Shown here: one piece after another, positions 1 to 9,967 of the stretch
How positions within the stretch are numbered: position 1 is the stretch's first letter
Layout of the letters: each line of letters opens with the position of its first letter
Source of the DNA: Chamaelirium japonicum
Lineage: Eukaryota > Streptophyta > Magnoliopsida > Liliales > Melanthiaceae
Reading direction: 5' to 3'
Assembly: GCA_947650365.1 (NCBI GenBank)
Contig: OX393555.1
Span: 15,040,050-15,104,049, forward strand
Length of the DNA stretch: 64,000 bases
The notes under the pieces: model-generated
Seen by the model: only the letters and a program-made list of their open reading frames with translations
Database searches by the model: none
What the model was told of the DNA's origin: nothing
Position numbers and translations under genes: made by a program

Positions 1-105
1 AGGGTTAGGGTTTAGGGTTTTAGGGTTTAGGGTTTAGGGTTTTAGGGTTAGGGTTTAGGGTTTAGGATTAGGGTTTAGGGTTTTAGGGTTTAGGGTTAGG
101 GTTTA
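1..105 (+). repeat. Degenerate telomeric (TTTAGGG)n array
   Basis: About 14 units of plant-type telomere repeat. The 7-mer TTTAGGG is mixed with TTAGGG, TTTTAGGG and one TTTAGGA. The G-rich strand reads left to right. At a true left chromosome end the plus strand should read CCCTAAA, so this array points inward. It is either an interstitial telomeric sequence or a join/inversion at the contig edge. Confidence 0.92.
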
Positions 106-248
106 TATCTCTCTCTCTTTCTATCACTTTCACTCTCATGGGGGGTAGGGATGAGTTCCTATCTCTCTCTTTATCACTCTCAAGATACAAAAACAATCAT
201 AACTAGTAATGTATGCGAGGGAGAAAGGTACAAAAACAATCATGATTA
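106..248. repeat. Short subtelomeric direct repeats
   Basis: Two tandem motifs follow the telomeric array. A CT-rich stretch containing TATCTCTCTCT and TATCACT occurs near 107-130 and again near 160-180. A second motif, TACAAAAACAATCAT, occurs near 186 and near 230. No coding potential was seen. Confidence 0.5.
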
Positions 249-2821
249 CTAATGCCGACATCCTGACGTATCATGAGTACAATCCCCAGATACAACCCTA
301 GCATAGTGCCCAGCAACGTGCCTCTTCCTTGGAGGCAAAGAAGCCTGCTCGACGACAGTAACTGCCTGCGGGGTCTGGAGTGGACTGGCAGTAGCTGCCT
401 GCGAGGATCCCTGGCCGTCTAAAGTAGCTGTCTGTGAAGATACCTGGCCAGGGTCTAAAGTAGCTACCTGCGAGGACCCCTGGCCTGGCTCAAAGCTGGT
501 CGACAACTGGTATAATGGTGAGAGCCCCTGACTGGACAAAACTTGCGAGCAGTAATCGTACTCAATCATATCTAGAATATCCACCCCTGCCTCCACCCCT
601 GCCTCCACCTCTCCCTCCTCCTGTGCCCCACCTCCCTCCTCCTGTACCCCACCTCCCTCCTCCTGTGCCTCTCCCTCCTGTGCACCAACTCGGCCTCTCT
701 CTCGACCTCTGCCTCGGCCACCTACTCGACCTCGGCCTCTCGCTCGGCCTCTACCTCGGCCACCACGCCCCGTGCGGTATGGTACTGAAGGCTGTCCCTC
801 AACAGGTGCATAGAGTGACCGAAGATCTGGAGCAGACCTCAGCAACTCTATGACACCTCTCACAGTATCCTCAGTATACAAAGGACCAGCAGCCTCTAGA
901 TCGTCAGCCTATAATATAAAATTTATTTATACAATTTTATAATTATATATAAAAGAGCACTTATGATAAATTTACTTTATGTAAATATTAAACTTACCGC
1001 CTTAAAACATCTGAGGGTGTACTGGTGAAAAAACCGGTCCCCGTATCCTTGGGGGAGAAAACGTGGCTCCAAGTAGCGCGTCCGTGGATTGTAGATCCGC
1101 GGAATACCAAACCACTGACGGTACTCCAGTGTCGGACACCCATCTGAAACATATACGAAATACACATATAAGCACATACTAAGAATTTAACTCTGTACGC
1201 AATAAACATAACCACATATTAAATTAATAATATCTTACTGTGAGAGTCCAAGCAGAGAAACGGGGCTAACTCAACTCTGTAGGCAACCAACCACTGCTCC
1301 CACGTCTGGAGGGCAACGTGTCCCACACTCAAGCCTCTGTCGCTAGAAGCCCACGAAGGAGGTGTAGCAGGGATGGGCTGGGATCTGGCGTACTGACGTA
1401 AACACCGATCTAGTGGATGATATAGCACAAGCGCCATATGGATCACACAAGATCGGTGACACGCCCAACTCGCTTCCCAAGCCTCCCGTAAAAAAAGTGG
1501 AACATCCGGCTCAAGCGGAAAGTGAGGGAACCAGGTGACCTAAAACATATATTGCATTGTTTAATAAGACAATCAATATTAAATTATGACTAACCTACTA
1601 AAATATCTAATGTTAATGTTTAATTAACTTACCTCACTCCCAGTCAGTAAATCCAGCATCATCCGGTACAACGGGATGCTGTGGTGGGGGTCAGACTCGT
1701 ACTGCCGGTACGGAAGGACCCACCTCAAAGCTCTAGGAAAGGGTCGGGTGCCCTCGGAAAGGTCAAAACGTACCGGCCGCCCTACAGGTAGGTACTCATG
1801 GGCCCAAACCTAAAACAATACAATAAATATATAAGATTTTAAACAATTCAAATAAAATATAAAAAATTGAACAATTTATCTTCTTTACCTGCAGTAAGGG
1901 GGTGCAACCCACTAGCTGGTGTGCAACACCCATCGCAAAACGGCTTAGGCCAGAGTATAAAAATGCCATAACGGCTGCACCCCAGGCATACTGGAAAGTA
2001 ATGGTCAAATCCTGAAAAAAAAATAGATAACTGACATGCACAAGATTGCCAGTTGCATCTGGAAACAGGCATAAGCCACACAGTGCCAACAAGTACGCAC
2101 GTGTGTACCTCAATGCCTTAAATACCAAAAACGCATTATTAGCATGTCATTATGTACGAATATTAACATGTATTGAATACAATTAATAAATAAAAAACTT
2201 ACCGTCTCAGGGTGTACCGGCTCTGGAGGTGTCGGTCCAAACTGAGTACAAAGCCAGCTAAGCTGGATGTACCGCTCCCCCTGTGATGGCGGAGGCGGTA
2301 CAACTCCTAAGCTATTGTAGATCAGCTGACGGTAGTCAAACGGCGGGGTGCCAGGAGGTACAGTCACAGGACGGCCGGTAATGGCCAACCCTATAATCTG
2401 TTGAGTGTCCTGCAACGTGATCGACATCTCTCCGAATGAAAAATGGAATGTGTGAGTAGCCGGCCACCAACGCTCAGCTAGTGCGTAGCAGAGACGCAGG
2501 TCGGTGTTCAGCCATCGGATACGGCTGAACCAACCGAATCCGGCCTGCTCCACTAACTGAGTACGGGAGCCGAACAACTCCCACTCGTCCAAAAGATTCC
2601 CGTGATAACGGGAACGAATGTCATGATAGTCGATCTAATATAAAAATTTTAATTAATTTTTTTTAATATTAATTAATTTGAATACTGCAGTATGCTTGAA
2701 TATAAAATTTAAAACGTACCTCAGCATGCTCAAATACGGCAGTAGCACGATGTCTAGTTCGTGAGAGAAGCACCTGATCTGTGGTCGGACCTCCCGGAAA
2801 TCGTCCATCATTTCGCTCCAT
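249..2821 (-). CDS. Plant mobile domain (PMD) protein, MAIN-like / 'phosphatase 7 long form homolog' family
   Basis: Seven exons on the minus strand: 2821-2720, 2634-2203, 2116-1889, 1809-1633, 1539-1239, 1143-998 and 908-249. All introns are 79-95 bp with GT..AG ends, and the joined frame encodes about 681 aa. The start at 2821 places the PGGPTTD-type N-terminus typical of the family. Residues about 35-400 form the PMD: ALAERWWPATHTFHFSFGE, ITLQDTQQIIGL, YAWGAAVMAFLY and WVLPYRQYESDPHHS match the family pattern. Residues about 508-537 are an Arg/Gly run, followed by QEEGGG repeats (about 538-565) and a Ser/Gln-rich tail with a basic PPRKRH stretch. No phosphatase or transposase domain is present. 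Known PMD proteins act in genome maintenance and silencing (MAIN, MAIL1) or ride in Mutator/gypsy elements. The sequence looks intact, but whether it is a host gene or transposon-derived is undecided. The exon model is by eye; the family call is firm. Confidence 0.86.
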
Positions 2822-2921
2822 TTCAACCCACAGAAAATAGAAAATAATTTCAAAGACTGCCGAACACCCCAAACCCCACACCTCAGTCCCACAGCACAGA
2901 CTGTGCCCCACAGTGCCCTGT

Positions 2922-3280
2922 GGCCCGAACACCTCAATGGGCCGAACACCTCACACCCGAACACCTCACACCCAAACACCTCAGTGGGCCGAACATCTTA
3001 GTGGGCCAAACAACCGAACACCTCAGCCCCTGTGCACACTGCAGTGGCCTGATGCCTTCACCGAACACCTTAGTGGCCTGATGCCCTCACCCGAACGTGG
3101 CCTGATGCTCTCACCTCACCCGAACACCCCCCCAGAGAAACCAGAAGCACCTCAGCCCAGGGGTGCACACTGCAGTGGCCTGATGCCCTCACCGAACACC
3201 TCAGTGGCTTGGCCTGTGGCCTGATGCCCTCACCCGAACAGCCCTGTGGCCTGATGCCCTCACCCGAACACCCACCAGAG
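2922..3280. repeat. Minisatellite upstream of the PMD gene
   Basis: Imperfect tandem units built from CCGAACACCTCA, GTGGCCTGATGCCCTCAC and GTGGGCCGAACA. Unit lengths vary from about 15 to 50 bp. The array begins about 100 bp upstream of the PMD start codon, so it probably lies in that gene's 5' UTR or promoter. ORFs across it are repeat artefacts. Confidence 0.75.
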
Positions 3281-3329
3281 AGACCAGAAGGAGAGGAGAG
3301 GAAAGGGAGAGGAGAGGAGAGAGACTGTT

Positions 3330-3545
3330 TTACGTCAAGTGAGAGCAAGTGGCGTAAAAGGAGGGATATATACTTCTGGGATTTACGCCAACTGAGTTGG
3401 CGTAATAGGAGGGTATTATCGGTATTAGCTCTTTACGCCAACTGAGATGGCGTAATAGAGGGTATTGTCGGTATTTGAAAAAAGCTGAAAAGTTTTACGC
3501 CATCTCAAATGGCGTAAAGACTTTACGCCATTTGAGATGGCGTAA
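3330..3545. promoter_or_regulatory. Array of five palindromes TTACGCCA..TGGCGTAA
   Basis: Five palindromic units: 3330-3357 (degenerate), 3383-3405, 3433-3455, 3495-3517 and 3523-3545. The last four are each exactly 23 bp with conserved 8-bp arms. The unit at 3383-3405 is a perfect palindrome with 11-bp arms around one base. Units four and five are exact reverse complements, so 3495-3545 can form a hairpin with 25-bp arms and a 1-nt loop. The array lies 0.5-0.7 kb upstream of the minus-strand PMD gene. It could be a binding-site array, a transposon terminal structure, or a small-RNA hairpin; the function is inferred only. Confidence 0.6.
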
Positions 3546-6500
3546 TAATCCGTTTTTGACAAATAATTAACTTTTGGTCCGTTTATTAAAATATTAATAT
3601 CTTTCATTCTGTTTCTCAAAAATTTCTGATTTTTTTGTTGGTACATTTGTTGGGCCCTAGCTAGACCCAAGAGGCACCACAGGTGCACAGCTACACAACC
3701 ACAGGAGAAAGGCCCACCTAGCTCCGGGAGTTGCCGGACGAACAAGCAAAAGCGCCACACCGAGCGAGCTGCGAACGAGTTGAGCCGAACTTTGGTCTGA
3801 TCGAGCTTGGCTCCGAAAGTTCATGCTAGCCAGAGTTTGGCCCATTTAAGCTTGCCTCATTTCTTAAATGGGCCTAAACTCCAGGATTAGCCTTGGCTCA
3901 ATTAATAATCCCACAAACCCAAATAAGCCCTTACAGAGAAGACTCAATCAAAAGATTAGACTATATAGAAATGGGCTTGCTCTAGCCATTAATGGATCTA
4001 TAATCGCAAGCCCGCTAGACCAAATGGGCCATGATTTGAGCTTGGCTCGATTAAACAAGCCTAAAGTCCAGGCATGGACTGAGTTCGACAAATAGTCGAA
4101 CAAATTCGAACAATCCATCACGATGAAACCATAATATTTAAAAAATTGGTTATCTCAACGGATAATAATAGTCGGTAAAAAAAGAGCAATTTTTCTCTCT
4201 CATTAAGCAAGTCCACAGGGGAATGACTATTCACCACCACCACAATACCACACTGGAAACATCCCTTCTGGCCTCCCACTGAATTGGAGAGGATACTCAC
4301 CACATGTTACCAAACCACATCAGATTCCCCACCGCGAATACAACTCACTGAATCAGCCGCCATAAACTCAGACCGCAATCCGCACGATCAAACCTTGCGC
4401 GTTCGATGAGTTAAGAGAGAGGTCCAGATTCTGAATCAATTTGATCTGGTCGATCCTCCAAGTTTGCATACCTTACATGAGTTGGGGTGGGCCCACGCCC
4501 CGACTGTATCGGCAAGTTGATTCCACGTTAGGCCATTCCGCAACACCTTCACGTTGAAATGCACGATGAAAATAAATAATGGTGAATACATTCAGCATAA
4601 ATAAAACTAGATCAGCAAATTTGGTGCAATAACCCTTGATCAAAACCTAATAATCCGAGGTAAAATTTCGTGCCATCTGCCTACCATGTTATTTTTTCCA
4701 TAAACATCCAAGTCTTATTACATGAGGGCCAAAAAGGTAACTGTGGGGGAATTTTATTAAATGTCCGAATATGCAAGGGGGTTATTCACGGAACTTAAAA
4801 AGTGAGGGGGTTGTTTATAATATCTATGTTTATTAGGGGGTATATGAAAAAATCCCTTCTTTTTAGTCGATACTATCGTCACATCATACAACCCATTAAA
4901 CTGGTATTACATTTACAACTAATAATAGAAGCTGTGCATAATGTGCGTGCATGGAGCAAGAAACAAAGGTTAGGAGAGGAAACAAAACATGATTATGTTA
5001 AGCAATACACGGTGCATAAACCTCGAACTCTTTGATTTGTCTAAATTGGTGCCTATCCAAAAGTTGATTTAACACCAATCACATGTCACAAGCTATAACC
5101 CGATTATATGGATCTCACTTTTGCCCGACCCAACTTTGATCCGACCTATCACCGCCTAACTGATTTAGGATGGGTATGGAGGTCCCACAGATTTTTTCAA
5201 AAATCTCACTCTTCCAATGGGTTTTCGGCTTGTGAGGATGGAGATGTTGGTTCAGCTTGAGGTATGAGTCATACCATATAGCAAGCAGAAGTGGCGTGAG
5301 GGAAGTCGAAGTCCGATATAATCCTCTAAGTAGAAGTATGAAGGAAGTGTGTGGGTGAAATAAATCCAGAATGGTGAGATTATCAATAGTTAATAGACAA
5401 TGAGTAAGAGGGATAGTAAAAACACACAAGACACTCAGAGAAGATTATATCACGCAAGAAGCTCAAACGCCAAGTGGTATGACGATAGCATTGATATACT
5501 TTCTGCTCAAGACTAAAACCTACGAAAATAGACTTAGGAGAGAGAAGAAAAATTTGCACACACATGGGGTAGGACAAACACGTCATCGACCTCAACATCC
5601 TCCATCTCTACCATGCTCGTCTTATGAGATTGAGCTCTTATTAAAGGGCAACATTGTGTCGTGCATTCAATGATTTAAGTGGTTATGGACAAAGTAACCC
5701 CCCGCGCGCGCGCTTGGTTAATTCAAGCACAAATCACGCCAAAGACAAGCATAGGAAAGCTGAGGGGAAAAGCTACACAAGTGCATATTAATTAAAGCCC
5801 CAAAATGAGAAGTGGTAGTAGCAAAAACTAGACTGTCATATCCCCTATCAAAGGACTAGCATAACACTCAACAAAGCTTCTCTAAAATATTAAAAAAAGA
5901 AGCATGTGTAGAAACGAGTATAGTGCAGGAACAATGGAAAAAAGACGAAGTGATGTAACTAGTGTTATCCTTGTGCTCGTATGCGGTCATGTGGGCCTGG
6001 AGTGTTGTGTGGACAACACTCAAGCAGTGTTTTAATCTGTGCAGGCATGTGGATCTATACGTGGGAGCATGCACGGCAGTACATATTTTATTTGTCCACA
6101 CATATTTTTGTTCGGACATACATAATAATACTCTGCACCTACACACTCCATCGGCTAATTTTTTGCACATTGAAGTTATGATAACCACAAAAAAATGTGC
6201 GGCCGCACATGATCTTGTGCGCCCCCAATGGTTATGTTACCCCCCTAGGCCTAAATATAACCCTCTTAACACTCCCCATTCCGTCTCACGTCCCTAACTC
6301 CAACCATCGCTCGTTTACAATCCGCCCACGGTTTCCGCGGGTGAGGGATCCTCTCTCTGGCCATCTCAAATCGCTGAACTCCAAAGATCGCAAATGGAAG
6401 TTCAGACATTACAAGAATTCGATTGAGGTCATTTGCGAGTTGTGCAACTATTAAACCTAAAGACCATAGGAGCACTTGGCGCACCCACCAAAGGGGTATG

Positions 6501-6760
6501 CAAATGCATGGTCTAACGCAACCAGAAAAATTATGAACATGGAGACGATCTCCATAGTTCCAATACACACCCATCGCCACAGCAGGAGCAAGCACACCAA
6601 CTACGAGTACGAAGAGAAGCACGAGTGGGATGAGGAGTTGGAGAATACTACCGAGGAAAAGAACCCTCTTCGCAACCAAAGCAAGCAAAGGTGAGGAGGA
6701 CTATGTAGATGATGATTCGGCATCCGGCCCGAAAGGATTAGTACTTTGTTGTTGTTGTTG
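3546..6760. other. Intergenic, no gene recognised
   Basis: AT-rich sequence with only short ORFs on both strands and no recognisable protein motif. A short (GC)n run lies near 5703-5714. Stretches near 4720-4860 (runs such as GAGGGGGTT and TTAGGGGGTATA) resemble the low-complexity ends of foldback MITEs seen later in the window, but no paired terminus was found. Confidence 0.5.
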
Positions 6761-7202
6761 AAGCATGCACCATTTTTTAACAAATTTAGTAATCAATAAC
6801 AAAAACTTCTTTTAGTAGTTTAATGTACTTTATAAATGAATATTGCTTAATTTTTTTAAAAAAAAACAAGCAACAAAACAAAGAAAAGAAAAGAAAAAAA
6901 TAGCACAATCATATATGTCAATGCACAACCGCATAGGCGATTAGAACTAGTAGACATTTTGACATCACCACAACTTCATCCAAGCATGCACCATTTTTTA
7001 ACAAATTTAGTAATCAATAACAAAAACTTCTTTTAGTAGTTTAATGTACTTTATAAATGAATATTGCTTAATTTTTTTAAAAAAAAACAAGCAACAAAAC
7101 AAAGAAAAGAAAAGAAAAAAATAGCACAATCATATATGTCAATGCACAACCGCATAGGCGATTAGAACTAGTAGACATTTTGACATCACCACAACTTCAT
7201 CC
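6761..7202. repeat. Exact 221-bp tandem duplication
   Basis: 6761-6981 and 6982-7202 are identical over all 221 bases on reading, including the A-rich tract and the AAAGAAAAGAAAAGAAA run. Each copy begins AAGCATGCACC and ends CAACTTCATCC. Perfect identity indicates a very recent duplication or an assembly duplication. No ORF or terminal structure is present. Confidence 0.96.
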
Positions 7203-9967
7203 AAGCACGATACCAAAAGGGAGAGCTCAAGTTATAAGACCATAAATAGTAGCCAATGAACAATTGACTAGGGAAAACAACTTCAGAAGGGCCATGGTTG
7301 TACAATCCACCTGTTTGAGAAGACAATTAGGAAAAACAAATGGCCTGAGACTTCCAACCGCACGAATAGAATAGGAAATATGCCTCTGGCCAAGGACTAC
7401 AAACCTCTGGTTTCATGTAAATTAACGTCAAGACAATCAAACAAGCCATACTCAATATATCCAAACTAAACCAAAGACCGAAAAATAATAACTTATTCCA
7501 TGACCAAGTTGGTCGAAAATGAGTAGCTCCTCTCAATTTAAGTTACAAATCTTTAGGATAAAATGTACGATTCATGAATGAATATCCAAAAGAAGAGATC
7601 CACAAAGGATCTGACCAGATGTTGTCTTTATTTCATAATCCATTAGAGCAAAAAAGAGAACCAAGTAGCGGCAAACCAGGTGGATAATGAGATATGAGAA
7701 ATCTTGGGGAAAGACCAACTGAACTAAAGGCATACCAGGCGACAAACTAGGAACGAACCAGTATAACAAGGCAGCGATGCTCCTCAAAAGCAAAAGTATC
7801 CCAAGTGAAGTGATGGAGATCTTTTGAACCAGCAATGATTAATGAGGTTCAGTGCCTCCATCAAGGGAACAAATTACTTGAGGTGAAGAATCTGAAAACA
7901 ACCTTGACCTCACAGAGCTCTGCTTTCCTAAAGTTCAATGCTCCCACAATCTAGATCTAGTACTATGTTGCTTTGTTGAGGGTGCCACCTAATTTAGCTA
8001 GAAAAGTCTTCTGGTAGTTGTACTAGAGACCTAGGATCAAATACAACCTTCACCGAAAAAATAACTAGTAATGGGCTACCTTAACCCTCCTTCAGATGAG
8101 ATGTTGAGGGGGTCTCGCAAAATAAAAAATGGAACAAGTGATATAATGTAGACAACTTTGCGTCTACACAAAGATCAAGACAACTTATCACTATTTCCAT
8201 AATTTTCATGCAGATTGAGTATATTTTCTTGCAGAACATTATGTTTTTTATTATCTTTAATTCACACTTTATTTCACATTGATCATACGACATATTTATA
8301 AGTTATAATTATTTTGTTTGTTGGCTAGCCTAGGTGTGTGGGTTGTTTGCACCCGCTTGATGAATCAGATGACCCAAAGCCTTTATTAAGTGATTCATTA
8401 ATGAAACAAATAAGCACCGTCTGATGGCTTATTCGATGGATGAGATCAAAGGCCACTGAAGATCGAAATCAACAAAGATCCTCGTCGACTTTAGTCGCAA
8501 TTTAGGCCTCTTCGATCTTGACGAACTTGTGGCTAGTGTGGAACATAAAGAGAATACTGTGAGAGTAGAGTTACTTATGTTTCAAGGCCATGATCACATG
8601 ATCCATAAGAAAATAAAAGATGGGTTTCCTCAAATCCTAGCCACCACCATCCTAGGAAGCCGTACAATACCGTACCGGTGCCTCGGGATGCGCACAGTCC
8701 TTCCCACCTGTGGCACCTATTTTTCTCTTTGTTACGTTGTTTTTTTCTCCCTTATTTCTCTCACCTCTATCTCATCTAAGCCCCCATGTGAGATATGAAA
8801 AGTGGAGATCATGTTTTGTAAAAGAAAACCCTAGTTTTTGGAGAGGCTCACTCTCGAAAACTCATCTATTCCCGGCCCTTCATTTGTCGTTTTCACAACT
8901 TCTTCCAACCACGATTTCAGATCTTCACCGCGCTCACTTCATTTCATGCTAGTGCAGATTTCGGCACTAGAAGCATCATTCTCCCTCCTGGATCTTCGTC
9001 AAGGCTTCTTTACTCGATTCTATTGGCCACCATTTCCTTCACCACAACTTCATCCATCTTCCGGGCGATTTTAGCGTGGAGTCCAATAACATCATTTCAT
9101 ATTCTCAGGCACATATTAATTGGACCATCGTCTGTCAGTGCAATATCTATCCTCTATCCTTCGTTTTATTCGATCCATAAATCTCTTTATGATAAAAACC
9201 CCTCTTTATTGAATGATGCCCTGAAAAATAGATTTTCAGTTTTTTGACTTTGTTTGGGCCCTGAATTTTCCTCGACTCATAACCTCAATGGGATTGACTC
9301 ATAACCTCAGTGGGATTCATTTAACTGGTGGCTGGTGCTTGACATTATGTGCTCACTTTCTGTGTGTTTTATATTGAGAACACTGCCAATAATTTCTGTT
9401 GTGAGCCTTGATATTAAAATTGTGATTAAAAATTGCTTGTTCTTGATAATGTTTCATGCTCCATGTTCATGCTTGAGTCTTCGTGTAGATTAATTTGTAA
9501 GTGTTGTCGCCTAAGTTCGTTTCCAAACTAATTTAAATATCAAATCATATTAGCATTTGGTGCATCAAGAGAATTGGGGGAAATGCAAAGCATGTCACAT
9601 AAACACAATTTACGCAATCAAGCCCAGGTGTACACAACGTAGAAAGAGAGTATACAAAACAGTATCTATACAATAAAATGTATGCATCTCCATCCTACTT
9701 GTACTATGGTAGGACAGTAAAAGAGAACATATATGTCAAATGGCTCTAACTCGATAAGTCATTTTTTTAAATGAAAAAGCATTTATTTCTGATTTCGAGA
9801 ACTACACATGTTATCCCTGCATTCACCTAATCACTATTCTTTCCAATGGAATTTACAAGGGACATGTGACATACATTGCTCCCTTGACATAATAATATTT
9901 TGCAAATTCCACCTTTTGATAATAAAATAAAAGGAAATACATAAATCTAACATCATGTAGCCACAGA
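7203..9967. other. Intergenic, no gene recognised
   Basis: No supported gene. This stretch lies 3' of the SEC-C-like gene, so part may be its 3' UTR. A pyrimidine-rich segment at about 8690-9250 gives overlapping plus-strand ORFs without recognisable motifs. No terminal inverted repeats, tRNA or rRNA were seen. Confidence 0.5.

Noticed and set aside
249..2821. Serine/threonine phosphatase activity implied by the database name 'phosphatase 7 long form homolog'
   Set aside because: No metallophosphatase motifs (GDxHG, GDxVDRG, GNHE) are present; only the PMD is.
5962..6297. 111-codon plus-strand ORF with overlapping frames
   Set aside because: Three overlapping frames, no domain, no codon or splice support.
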